A program made the translations under genes and the position numbers. A stretch of 64,000 nt of DNA. Origin: Agrococcus pavilionensis RW1. GTDB lineage: Bacteria > Actinomycetota > Actinomycetes > Actinomycetales > Microbacteriaceae. This document shows positions 43,265-51,852 of this stretch, piece by piece. How positions within the stretch are numbered: position 1 is the first letter of the stretch; each line of letters begins with the position of its first letter. The stretch lies in NCBI RefSeq assembly GCF_000400485.1, contig NZ_ASHR01000014.1, forward strand, positions 124,001 through 188,000, given 5' to 3'. A model generated the notes under the pieces. The model ran no database searches, was not told the origin of the DNA, and saw nothing but the letters and a program-made list of their open reading frames with translations.

Positions 43265-43747
43265 GTGCAAGCCGGCGACGAGCGAGTGATCGCGCGCATG
43301 CGACCGCATGGTCGCGTGCTCGTCGTGCCCGTGCTCGTCCTGTGGGCGTGCGTCGGGCTCTCGACGCTGCTCGTCGACCGCGTCGACTGGCCGCTCTGGA
43401 ACGTCGCGGTGCTCACCGTCGCGGGCATCGTGGTCGCGCTGCTCACGATCGTGCCGACCCTCGCGTGGCTCTCGCGCGGCTTCGTGTTCACGACCGAGCG
43501 CGTCATCATCCGCAGCGGCTTCGGCGGCACGCGCCGCGAGACGATGCTCTCGCGCGTGCACGACGTGACCGTGCGGCGGCGCGGGCTGCAGGCGCTCTTC
43601 GGCGCCGGCGACGTGCTGCTCTCGACCGGGGGCGACCGCGCGGTCGTGCTCGCCGACGTGCCGAGCGCGTCGCTCGTGCAGCGCACGCTGTCGGAGCTGC
43701 TGGGTGCGCGGGGCTTCGCGGAGCCCGACCGGGTCGACGCGGCGTGA
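43265..43747 (+). CDS. PH domain-containing membrane protein
   Basis: 160 residues: two hydrophobic helices (about 20-75), then a bacterial PH-like (bPH2) domain (SRGFVFTTERVIIRSGFGG, SRVHDVTVRRRGLQALFGAGDVLL). Function unknown; orthologues sit beside birA in mycobacteria (Rv3278c position). GTG 43265 is preceded by a GAGAAT box at 6 nt and a GGGGGAG. The in-frame ATG at 43247 overlapping the birA stop is a real alternative and would add six residues. Confidence 0.8.
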   Translation: MQAGDERVIARMRPHGRVLVVPVLVLWACVGLSTLLVDRVDWPLWNVAVLTVAGIVVALLTIVPTLAWLSRGFVFTTERVIIRSGFGGTRRETMLSRVHDVTVRRRGLQALFGAGDVLLSTGGDRAVVLADVPSASLVQRTLSELLGARGFAEPDRVDAA

Positions 43748-43777
43748 CCCGCCGCTGACGAGATGACGAGGAGCTCC

Positions 43778-45091
43778 ATGAAGATCGCCGTGATCGGCTG
43801 CGGCTACCTGGGCGCGGTGCACGCCGCCGCGATGGCCTCGCTCGGCTTCGACACCGTGGGCGTCGACGTCGACGCGTCGAAGGTCGAGCGGCTCGGGCGC
43901 GGCGAGCCGCCGTTCTTCGAGCCGGGGCTCCCCGAGCTGCTGCGCGCGGGTGTCGGGGCCGGTCGCCTCCGCTTCACGACCGACGTCGCAGAGGCCGCCG
44001 GGAGCGACGTCGTCTTCATCGCCGTCGGCACGCCGCAGCTGCCCGGCTCCGACGCCGCCGACCTCGCCTTCGTCGACGCGGCGATCGCGTCGCTCGAGCC
44101 GCACCTCGGCGCCGGCATGCTCGTGGTCGGCAAGTCGACCGTGCCGGTCGGCACCGCGGCGCGGCTCGCCGAGGTCGTGCGGCCGACGGGGGCGCGCCTC
44201 GCCTGGAATCCCGAATTCCTGCGCGAGGGCTTCGCCGTCCAGGACACGCTCGCGCCGGACCGGCTCGTCTACGGCGTCGAGCCGGGCGACGACGCGGCGG
44301 TCGAGCGCCTCGACGCGGTGTACGCCTCCGTGCTCGAACGCGGCACCGAGCGGCTCGTGCTCGACTTCGCGACGGCCGAGCTCGTGAAGGTGAGCGCGAA
44401 CGCGTTCCTCGCCACCAAGATCTCGTTCATCAACGCCATGGCCGAGCTCGCCGAGACGGTCGGCGCCGACGTGACGCTGCTCGCAGACGCGATCGGCCTC
44501 GACGCGCGCATCGGCCGACGCTTCCTCAACGCGGGCCTCGGCTTCGGCGGCGGCTGCCTGCCGAAGGACATCCGCGCGTTCCAGGCTCGCGCGAGCGAGC
44601 TCGGGCACGCCGACACGCTCGCGTTCCTCGGCGAGGTCGACCGCATCAACCTGCGCCGCCGCGACCGCATGGCAGCGCTCATCGAGCGCGAGCTCGACGC
44701 CGTCGGCGGCGACCGCGTCGCGATGCTCGGGCTCGCGTTCAAGCCCGACAGCGACGACGTCCGCGATTCTCCCGCGCTCGACGTCTGCCGCCACCTGCAG
44801 CGCGCGGGCCGATCCGTCGTCGGCTTCGACCCGCAGGCGCGCGAGACCGCCGGCCGCGTCCTGCCCTCGCTCGAGATCGCCGGCTCCGTCGCCGACGCGG
44901 TGCGGGGCGCCGACGTGCTCGCGCTCGGCACCGAGTGGAGAGACTTCCGCGAGCTCGACCCCGTCGAGGTCGCCCAGTGGACCCAAGCGCGCGTCGTCGT
45001 CGACGGGCGCAACACGCTCGACGCCGCCCGGTGGTCCGCCGCCGGCTTCCGCGTCGTCGGGCTCGGCAAGCCGGAGGTGCAGCCAGCATGA
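43778..45091 (+). CDS. ugd: UDP-glucose 6-dehydrogenase
   Basis: 437 residues. Oxidises UDP-glucose to UDP-glucuronate. NAD site KIAVIGCGYLGAVHA, VGKSTVPVGTA, NPEFLREGFAV and the catalytic Cys in GFGGGCLPKDI are present, with the C-terminal GLAFKPDSDDVRDSPAL. ATG 43778 has GAGGAG at 5 nt; an ATG at 43763 upstream of that site is rejected. The product would supply acidic sugars for the surface glycans encoded downstream. The stop overlaps the purK start (ATGA). Confidence 0.94.
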   Translation: MKIAVIGCGYLGAVHAAAMASLGFDTVGVDVDASKVERLGRGEPPFFEPGLPELLRAGVGAGRLRFTTDVAEAAGSDVVFIAVGTPQLPGSDAADLAFVDAAIASLEPHLGAGMLVVGKSTVPVGTAARLAEVVRPTGARLAWNPEFLREGFAVQDTLAPDRLVYGVEPGDDAAVERLDAVYASVLERGTERLVLDFATAELVKVSANAFLATKISFINAMAELAETVGADVTLLADAIGLDARIGRRFLNAGLGFGGGCLPKDIRAFQARASELGHADTLAFLGEVDRINLRRRDRMAALIERELDAVGGDRVAMLGLAFKPDSDDVRDSPALDVCRHLQRAGRSVVGFDPQARETAGRVLPSLEIAGSVADAVRGADVLALGTEWRDFRELDPVEVAQWTQARVVVDGRNTLDAARWSAAGFRVVGLGKPEVQPA

Positions 45092-46209
45092 TCGTGGGCG
45101 TGGTGGGCGGCGGGCAGCTGGCCCGCATGATGATCCCGGCGGCGGTGGAGCTCGGCATCGAGCTGCGCGTGCTCGCCGAGGCCGATGGCATGTCGGCCGC
45201 GCTCGCGGCGACCGCGGTCGGCGACTACCGCGAGGCCGAGACCGTGCTCGCCTTCGCGGAGGGCGTCGACGTCGTGACGTTCGACCACGAGCACGTGCCG
45301 CAGGACGTGCTGCGCGCGCTCGTCGACGCGGGGCATCGCGTGCACCCCGGGCCCGACGCGCTGCGCTTCGCGCAGGACAAGCGCGCCATGCGCGAGCGCA
45401 TGGCCGAGCTCGGCGCGCCGCAGCCCGACTGGGCCCCCGTCGACTCCCGCGCCGACCTCGAGCGCTTCCTCGCCGACCACGGTGGCGTCGGCGTCGTGAA
45501 GACCGCGACGGGCGGCTACGACGGCAAGGGCGTGCGCGTCGTGCGCGCCGCGGCCGAGGCCCACGACTGGCTCGACGGCGCGGCGGCGGGAGGCCCGCGG
45601 CTGCTCGTCGAGGAGCTCGTGCCCTTCTCGCGCGAGCTCGCGCAGCTCGTCGCGCGCCGTCCCTCGGGCGAGACGCTCGTGTGGCCGCTCGTGCAGACCG
45701 TGCAGCGCGACTCGATCTGCGCCGAGGTGCTCGCTCCCGCCCGGCACGCCGAGCGCATCCAGCCGCTCGTCGACGACATCGCGCGCGGCATCGCCGACGG
45801 GCTCGGCGTCACGGGCGTGCTCGCGGTCGAGCTGTTCGAGACGAGCGACGGACGCGTGCTCGTCAACGAGCTCGCGATGCGGCCCCACAACTCGGGTCAC
45901 TGGACGATCGACGGCTCGATCACGAGCCAGTTCGAGCAGCACCTCCGCGCGGTGCTCGACCTGCCGCTCGGCTCGACCGCCCTGCTCGCGCCGGCGAGCG
46001 TCATGATCAACGTCATCGGGGGGCCCGCGTCGGGCTCGATGACCGACCGCTACCGCGCGGCGCTCCACGCGCATCCGGACGTCAAGGTGCACTCCTACGC
46101 GAAGGCGACGAGGCCGGGCCGCAAGGTCGGCCACGTCACCGCGATCGGCGACGACCTCGACGAGGTCGCCTACCGGGCGCGCGCGGCCGCCGCGCACTTC
46201 GACGCCTGA
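45088..46209 (+). CDS. purK: N5-carboxyaminoimidazole ribonucleotide synthase
   Basis: 373 residues, ATP-grasp enzyme of purine synthesis converting AIR, ATP and bicarbonate to N5-CAIR. VGVVGGGQLARMM opens the N-domain; TATGGYDGKGVR, then ELFETSDGRVLVNELAMRPHNSGH forms the ATP-grasp active site. It starts within the ugd stop; purE follows under its own promoter. Confidence 0.95.
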   Translation: MIVGVVGGGQLARMMIPAAVELGIELRVLAEADGMSAALAATAVGDYREAETVLAFAEGVDVVTFDHEHVPQDVLRALVDAGHRVHPGPDALRFAQDKRAMRERMAELGAPQPDWAPVDSRADLERFLADHGGVGVVKTATGGYDGKGVRVVRAAAEAHDWLDGAAAGGPRLLVEELVPFSRELAQLVARRPSGETLVWPLVQTVQRDSICAEVLAPARHAERIQPLVDDIARGIADGLGVTGVLAVELFETSDGRVLVNELAMRPHNSGHWTIDGSITSQFEQHLRAVLDLPLGSTALLAPASVMINVIGGPASGSMTDRYRAALHAHPDVKVHSYAKATRPGRKVGHVTAIGDDLDEVAYRARAAAAHFDA

Positions 46210-46296
46210 GGCTCGGCACCCGGGTCTCCGGCGGCGGATGCGTCGGGGCGGCGAGGCGATAGGCCGTCCATGGCGAGCGTGCGTACCCTGGAGCCC

Positions 46297-46800
46297 ATGC
46301 GTTCGCAGGTCAGCATCATCATGGGATCGGACTCCGACTGGCGGGTCATGGAGGCGGCGAAGGCCGTGCTCGACGAGCTCGGCGTCCCCTCCGAGGTCGA
46401 TGTCGTCTCGGCGCACCGCACGCCCGACAAGATGGTCGAGTTCGCGCGCGGCGCCGCGGACCGCGGCGTGCGCGTCATCATCGCGGGCGCCGGCGGCGCG
46501 GCGCACCTGCCCGGCATGGTCGCGTCGATGACGCGCTTGCCCGTCATCGGCGTGCCGGTGCCGCTCGAGCGGCTCGACGGCCTCGACAGCCTGCTCTCGA
46601 TCGTGCAGATGCCCGCCGGCATCCCCGTCGCGACCGTCTCGATCGGCGGCGCCCGCAACGCGGGCATCCTCGCGGCGCGCATCCTCGGCACCACCGACGC
46701 CGCGCTCGCCGAGCGCCTCGACGCCTTCGCCGCCGACCTCGAGCGACAGGTGGGCGAGAAGGCCGCGGCCCTCCGCGGCCGCGTGGACGCGAGCGCATGA
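46297..46800 (+). CDS. purE: N5-carboxyaminoimidazole ribonucleotide mutase
   Basis: 167 residues. [26 protein letters not shown] and [20 protein letters not shown] are the PurE class I signatures; it uses the PurK product. ATG 46297 was chosen because TACCCT (46284-46289) ends 7 nt upstream. An in-frame ATG at 46270 lies upstream of that promoter. Its stop overlaps the LCP gene start. Confidence 0.95.
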   Translation: MRSQVSIIMGSDSDWRVMEAAKAVLDELGVPSEVDVVSAHRTPDKMVEFARGAADRGVRVIIAGAGGAAHLPGMVASMTRLPVIGVPVPLERLDGLDSLLSIVQMPAGIPVATVSIGGARNAGILAARILGTTDAALAERLDAFAADLERQVGEKAAALRGRVDASA

Positions 46801-48173
46801 CGCTGCTGCAGGCAGCCACCTCGATCCGCGACCCCGACGCGCGTCGCCCGGAGGTCATGGAGCGGCGCGGCTGGTGGCTCGTGCTGCTCGGCTTCGTGCT
46901 CCCCGGCAGCGCCCAGGTGCTCGCCGGCAACCGGCGCCTCGGCCGCATCGGGATCGTCGCGACGCTCGCGCTCGTCGCCCTGCTCGCGCTCGGCGCGATC
47001 CTGTGGTTCGCGTGGCGCTCGGCGCTGCTGACGCTCATCGGCAACTCGATCGGCCTGCTCGTCGTCGAGGTGCTGCTCATCGCCTACGCGGTGCTCTGGC
47101 TCGTGCTCGGCTTCGACACGCTGCGACTCGCCCGGCTCCGCAAGGTGCGCGGGGGAGCGCGCGCCGCGATCGCGGCCGTCGCGGTGTTCGCGACCGTCGC
47201 GCCCGCGGCGCTCGCGGGCTACGGCGCGAGCGTCGTCGACGCATCCCGGGGCCTCGTCGCGAACCTCTTCGACTTCGCGCGCCCCGCGGTGGAGCCCGTC
47301 GACGGGCGATACACCTTCCTGCTGCTCGGCGGCGACGCGGGCGACGACCGCGAGGGCCGGCGCGCCGACTCGATGACGGTCGTGACCGTCAACGCCGAGA
47401 CCGGCGCCGCGACGATGATCGGGGTGCCGCGCAACCTGCGGAACGCGCCGTTCTCGGAGGGCTCGCCCATGTGGGGCCCGTGGCCCGACGGCTTCGACTG
47501 CTCGTCGAGCGACTGCCTGCTCAACGGCACCTACACGTACGGCGAGGCGCATCCCGAGCTCTACCCCGACGCCGAGGCGCGCGGCTCGAGCCCCGGCATC
47601 GAGGCGACGCGCGACGCGGTCGAGGGCGTCACGGGCATCCCGATCCAGTTCTTCGTGCTCGTCGACATGTCGGGCTTCGAGCAGCTCGTCGACGCGCTCG
47701 GCGGCCTCGAGCTCGAGGTGACCGAGCGCGTGCCGATCGCGATCGAGGGCGGGCCCGTCGAGGAGTGGATCGAGCCGGGCACGCAGCGCATGGATGGCTA
47801 CCACGCGCTCTGGTACGCCCGCAGCCGCGCCGGCTCCTCCGACTACGCGCGCATGGCGCGGCAGCGGCAGGTGCAGGAGGCGATCATCGCCCAGTTCACG
47901 CCGCAGACGCTGCTGACCAAGTACACCGAGCTCTCGGCCGCGGGCCAGGACATGGTGCAGACCGACATCCCGCAGGCCATGATCGGCGGGCTCTCCGAGC
48001 TCGCGCTCGAGACCCGGCGGCTGCCCATCACGAACCTCGAGCTCGTGCCGCCGCAGGTGAACACCGGCGACCCCGACTACGACGCGATCCACGCGATGGT
48101 GCAGGCGGCGCTCGCCGATGCCGACGCGCTCACGCCCCCGACGGGGGAGCCCGCCGAGTCGCCGCAGCCGTGA
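46797..48173 (+). CDS. LytR-CpsA-Psr (LCP) family glycopolymer ligase
   Basis: 458 residues. Several N-terminal hydrophobic helices (about residues 25-150), more than the single helix of most LCP proteins, are followed by an extracytoplasmic LCP domain from about 175: [37 protein letters not shown], the roughly 40-residue Cys/Tyr-rich loop, and [19 protein letters not shown] enzymes move undecaprenyl-linked glycopolymers onto peptidoglycan. Start overlaps the purE stop. It should act on the glycan made by the neighbouring glycosyltransferases. Confidence 0.9.
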   Translation: MTLLQAATSIRDPDARRPEVMERRGWWLVLLGFVLPGSAQVLAGNRRLGRIGIVATLALVALLALGAILWFAWRSALLTLIGNSIGLLVVEVLLIAYAVLWLVLGFDTLRLARLRKVRGGARAAIAAVAVFATVAPAALAGYGASVVDASRGLVANLFDFARPAVEPVDGRYTFLLLGGDAGDDREGRRADSMTVVTVNAETGAATMIGVPRNLRNAPFSEGSPMWGPWPDGFDCSSSDCLLNGTYTYGEAHPELYPDAEARGSSPGIEATRDAVEGVTGIPIQFFVLVDMSGFEQLVDALGGLELEVTERVPIAIEGGPVEEWIEPGTQRMDGYHALWYARSRAGSSDYARMARQRQVQEAIIAQFTPQTLLTKYTELSAAGQDMVQTDIPQAMIGGLSELALETRRLPITNLELVPPQVNTGDPDYDAIHAMVQAALADADALTPPTGEPAESPQP

Positions 48174-48189
48174 GTCGAGCCGCTGCGCG

Positions 48190-49149
48190 TCAGTGGCGCT
48201 CGAGCAGGTCGCGCGCGACGTCGTAGGCGCCGCGCGAGAAGCGCCGGTAGCGGCCGCGGGCGATGCCGCGCAGCACGCCCCCGATGCGCAGCGGGCGGGC
48301 GTCGGGCAGCGCCGCTCGCGAGCGCTCGTGGCGGGCCTTCTCGACGAGCCGCTCGAGCGCCGCGCCGCTCGCGAGGCCGCGCCGCGCCGCCTCCGCGGCG
48401 AGCTGCTCGGCCCGCGCGGCCTTCTGCGCGTGCTTGCCCGAGTCCGCCTCGAGCACGCGCCGCAGCTTGCCGCCGAGGCTGAGCCGCTGCACCCCGATCG
48501 CGTTGCCGCCGTGCTGGCGGTAGTCGATGGTCGTCTCCGGCACGTAGCGCACCCCGCCGCCGAGCGCCGCGCAGATCGCGAGCCACTCGTCGTGGATCCA
48601 GGCGGGCGGCACGGGCAGCGCCGCGACCGCCGCGTCGCGCCGCACGATCGCGGTCGCGCCCGTCACGAGGTTGCGCCGCAGGAGGGCGTCGAGCGCGCGC
48701 CCCTCCTCGAGCGCGGCGCGCTCCCACGCCGACATCTCGAGCGACTCCTCGAGCGTCGAGCCGAGCGGTGCGCCGTCGGCGCCGACGAGCCGCGCGTTCG
48801 AGTGCACGAGCGCGACCCCCTCGAGGTGCGGCAGCAGCCGCTCGAGCCGGTCGGGGTGCCACACGTCGTCCTGATCGCTCAGCGCGACGACGTCGCCGCT
48901 CGTCGCGGCGATCGCGTCGGCGAAGTTGGCGGCGACGCCGAGCGCCACGTCGTGCCGACGGATGCGGATGGGCACCTCGGTCTCGCTCGCCACGCGCCGC
49001 ACGACGGCGAGGGTGCCGTCGGTCGAGGCGTCGTCGCCCACGACGATCTCGCTCACGGGCCGCGACTGGGCGAGGATGCTGCGCAGCTGCTCCTCGACCC
49101 ACCGCTCGCCCTGGTGCGTGCACAGGGCGACGCTCACGCGCGCGCTCAC
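48190..49149 (-). CDS. Family 2 glycosyltransferase (rhamnosyltransferase-like)
   Basis: 319 residues, GT-A fold. RVSVALCTHQGERWVEEQLRSIL, EIVVGDDASTDGT, the metal-binding ALSDQDDVWHPDRLE and WIHDEWLAICAA with YRQHGGNAIG define the dTDP-rhamnose-type GT2 subgroup. The C-terminal 80 residues are basic and helical. GTG start overlaps the stop of the upstream GT4 gene. It has a paralogue at 55705. Convergent with the LCP gene (16 nt). Confidence 0.88.
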   Translation of the reverse strand: MSARVSVALCTHQGERWVEEQLRSILAQSRPVSEIVVGDDASTDGTLAVVRRVASETEVPIRIRRHDVALGVAANFADAIAATSGDVVALSDQDDVWHPDRLERLLPHLEGVALVHSNARLVGADGAPLGSTLEESLEMSAWERAALEEGRALDALLRRNLVTGATAIVRRDAAVAALPVPPAWIHDEWLAICAALGGGVRYVPETTIDYRQHGGNAIGVQRLSLGGKLRRVLEADSGKHAQKAARAEQLAAEAARRGLASGAALERLVEKARHERSRAALPDARPLRIGGVLRGIARGRYRRFSRGAYDVARDLLERH

Positions 49150-50246
49150 AGCTCGGCGTGCAGCTGCCACACCTGCCGGGCAGCCGTCTCCCACGTGAAG
49201 GCCCGCGCGCGATCCTGCGCGAGCAGCCGCAGGCGGGCGCGCTCGTCGTCGTCGGCGAGCAGGTCGGCGAGCGCACCCGCGAGCTCGTGCGGGCCGCCGT
49301 CGACGGCGACGCTCGCGCCGCTCGCGATCTCGACGAGCGAGCGGGTCGCGGGGTGCACGGTGGGCGTGCCGAGCGCCGCGGCGTCGAGCAGCGACAGCCC
49401 GAGCGCATCCTGCTCGGCGACGTGGAGGTGCGCGAGCGCACGACGATGGGCGAGCGCGAGCTCGGCGTCGTCGAGCTGCCCGAGCATCACGAGCCGGCCG
49501 GCGGGGATGCCCGCCTCGACCGCGAGTCCCGCGAGCCGGGTCTCGCCCCACTGCACCGGACCGGCGACGACGACCCGGGCATCCGGCATCCTCGGGCTCG
49601 CGACCGTCTCGATGAGCCGACGCGCCTGGCCGAGCGCGCCCGGGCTCGTGATCGCGAGCACGAACTCCTCCGGCAGCGAGAGCGGCGCCTCCGACTCGGC
49701 CGCGCGCAGCAGCGCGGTCGAGGGAGCGGGGTGCACGACGCGCACGCGGTCGCCGGTGTCGTGCAGGAGGGAGAGGTCCTCGGCGATGGCCGTGGAGGGG
49801 ACGACGATCCCGTCGGCGAGCTGGAGCGCGCGCCGCAGCGCCCGGTCGAACCACTGCTGCTTGCGCTTCGAGCGGTCCGAGAACGGCTGCAGGCCGTGCA
49901 CCGTCACGGTGACCTGGTCGCCGTGCGACGGCTCGCGCCGCAGCGGCGCCATGAGGCTCGTCGCGTGCACGAGGCCGCGGACGGGGAGCGTCGTGAACGA
50001 GTGCAGCCAAGCCTCGCGCAGCTCGCGGGCCGGCACCGCCGTGCGACGGAGCTCGGCGAGGCCCGGCAGCTGCGCCTCGGCGCGCGCGGCGCGGCCGTCG
50101 CTCAGCTTCGCGGCGATCGCCCCGACCTCGACGCCATCCGGCGCCGTCCAGGCGAGCGCGCGCGCCATCTCGGTCGAGTAGCGGCCGACCATCGTCGGCG
50201 TGCGCTCCCCGACCTCGTCGAGCACGACCGTCAGCCTGGTCGCCAT
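49146..50246 (-). CDS. Family 4 glycosyltransferase
   Basis: 366 residues, GT-B fold. The N-half is variable (VLDEVGERTPTMVGRYSTEMA, GLVHATSLMAP, TVHGLQPF); the C-half has FVLAITSPGALGQARRLIE, VVAGPVQWGE and HVAEQDALGLSLLDAAALGTP, the E-x7-E-like donor region of GT4. Acceptor and donor are unknown. The promoter -10 box TAGGAT is on the reverse strand at 50356-50361, giving a leader of about 100 nt. Confidence 0.82.
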   Translation of the reverse strand: MATRLTVVLDEVGERTPTMVGRYSTEMARALAWTAPDGVEVGAIAAKLSDGRAARAEAQLPGLAELRRTAVPARELREAWLHSFTTLPVRGLVHATSLMAPLRREPSHGDQVTVTVHGLQPFSDRSKRKQQWFDRALRRALQLADGIVVPSTAIAEDLSLLHDTGDRVRVVHPAPSTALLRAAESEAPLSLPEEFVLAITSPGALGQARRLIETVASPRMPDARVVVAGPVQWGETRLAGLAVEAGIPAGRLVMLGQLDDAELALAHRRALAHLHVAEQDALGLSLLDAAALGTPTVHPATRSLVEIASGASVAVDGGPHELAGALADLLADDDERARLRLLAQDRARAFTWETAARQVWQLHAEL

Positions 50247-50355
50247 GGCGCCTCCCGCTCCGTCTCGAGTCGTGCCTCCGGCGGGCGGATGCTGCCCGCC
50301 GACGACGAGGACCGCTCGAGGCCGATGGCCCCCGGTCGGCTGCGTCGGAGCTCCG

Positions 50356-50361
50356 ATCCTA
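50356..50361 (-). promoter_or_regulatory. -10 box for the GT4-GT2 pair
   Basis: TAGGAT on the reverse strand, between the CAP-protein stop codon and the GT4 gene; transcription from here would read both glycosyltransferase genes. Confidence 0.45.
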
Positions 50362-50378
50362 TCCGGGGGCCCTCCGGC

Positions 50379-51761
50379 TCAGCGGGTGCCGAAGTCGAGC
50401 ACGTAGTACCAGGAGCCGTTCGAGCCGCGGTCGACGCCGATGCCGATGTGCGTGAAGCTCGACCGGAGGATGTTGTTGCGGTGCCCCTCCGAGGCCATCC
50501 AGGCGCTCATGATGCGAGCGGTGTCGGGGCTCGAGCCGCTCGTGCGGCCGACGTTCTCGCCCCAGCCGCGCAGCGAGCACGCGCGCGCCTCGGCCGTGAG
50601 CGAGGGGTTGTGCGCCGAGCCGGCGAGGTTGCCCTCGGCCATGGCGCCGGCCCAGCCGGCCGCCATGCGCGTGAGGCAGCCGTCGGCCGCGAGCGGACGG
50701 ACGCCGGCGGCCGCGCGCTCGCGGTTGATGCGGTCGAGCAGGTCGGAGGCCGAGGCGTCGAGCGCTCCGCACGGCACGAGCGCGGCGGCGACGGGGGAGA
50801 CGGTCGTCACACCCCCGAGCACGGTGATGCCGCGACTGCCGACGCGGTCGCGCTCCGCGGCGACGGAGCCGCTCGAGGCGCAGCCGGGTGTCGTGAGGTA
50901 GAGCGGCTCGCCGCGGAGGCCGGCGTAGACGGCGCCGACGAGGCCGTCGGGGAAGTCGGTGCCGCTCGCGAGCACGAGCTGACCGCCGCTGCGCGCGGGC
51001 GTGAAGCGCTGGTTGATCTGCACCGCGGTCTCGTAGCGGTCGGCGCCGGGGAACCGCGTCACGGTGCGGCCCGTGCTCGAGAGGAGCGACTGCACGTCGG
51101 CACCCACGCTCGCGACGCTGCCCGGGATGTGGAATCGCTCGACGCCGCCGATGCGCGCGCTGATCTGCTGGCGGAACGACGCGTCCGCCCCGGTCGTCAG
51201 CACGAGGCCGTGGCCGTCGCGCGCGGCGACCGCGCCCGCGGCGAGCGCGTCGGGGAAGTCGGCGCCGCTCGCGACCCAGACGTCGCGGACCGACGTGTGC
51301 TTCCGCATCCGGTCGAGCAGCAGCATCGAGGTCTCGACGCGGTCGGCGCCGCCGATGCGCGTCACCTCGGCCCGGGGCGCGGCCTGCGAGGCCTGCGCGG
51401 CGACCGCAGCGGAGAGCGTCGCCTCGGAGCCGAGCACGACGACCTCGCTCGGAGCGAGGCGGGCGATCTCCGCCCGCACCGACGTCGGGATGCCGTCGGG
51501 GCGCACGAGCAGCAGGTGGGCGCCCTCGGCGGCGGCGACGGGTGCGGCGGCGAGCGCGTCGGGGAAGGAGACGCCCGAGGCGAGGAAGACCGCGTCGCCG
51601 GCCGGCAGCTGCCGTGAGGCGAGCACGCTCGTCTCGAAGCGGTCCATGCCGGCGATCCGGCTGTCGGCGGCCTCTGCCGCGGGCGCCGGGCCGAGCACGG
51701 CGGCGCCGACCACGGCGGCGAGAGCGAGGGAGGTGAGCGCAAGACGGCGCATGGATCTCAT
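50379..51761 (-). CDS. Secreted cell-wall protein: three CWB2 repeats plus CAP domain
   Basis: About 460 residues. Sec signal peptide (RRLALTSLALAAVVGAA, cleavage near AEA-AD). Three cell-wall-binding type 2 repeats start at RIAGMDRFETS, RIGGADRVETS and RFPGADRYETA, each with a FPDALA/FPDGLV motif. The C-terminal CAP (SCP/PR-1-like) domain has AHNPS, WGENVG, SAWMASEGHRNNIL and HIGIGVDR, with the cavity His and Glu residues. CWB2 repeats bind anionic wall polymers; the CAP activity is unknown. Start 51752 (ATG, three codons later) is equally plausible. Confidence 0.88.
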   Translation of the reverse strand: MRSMRRLALTSLALAAVVGAAVLGPAPAAEAADSRIAGMDRFETSVLASRQLPAGDAVFLASGVSFPDALAAAPVAAAEGAHLLLVRPDGIPTSVRAEIARLAPSEVVVLGSEATLSAAVAAQASQAAPRAEVTRIGGADRVETSMLLLDRMRKHTSVRDVWVASGADFPDALAAGAVAARDGHGLVLTTGADASFRQQISARIGGVERFHIPGSVASVGADVQSLLSSTGRTVTRFPGADRYETAVQINQRFTPARSGGQLVLASGTDFPDGLVGAVYAGLRGEPLYLTTPGCASSGSVAAERDRVGSRGITVLGGVTTVSPVAAALVPCGALDASASDLLDRINRERAAAGVRPLAADGCLTRMAAGWAGAMAEGNLAGSAHNPSLTAEARACSLRGWGENVGRTSGSSPDTARIMSAWMASEGHRNNILRSSFTHIGIGVDRGSNGSWYYVLDFGTR

Positions 51762-51852
51762 TCCGAGAGGATGATGGGGTACAAGTCGGTTACCCTGCCA
51801 GCAAACTTCCGCCACTGTCAAGGGTTGGGCACGCGGCGACTATGGTGATCGC

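Noticed and set aside
46270-46296. Nine-codon longer purE
   Set aside because: The upstream ATG precedes the TACCCT promoter box, and the family N-terminus matches the downstream ATG.
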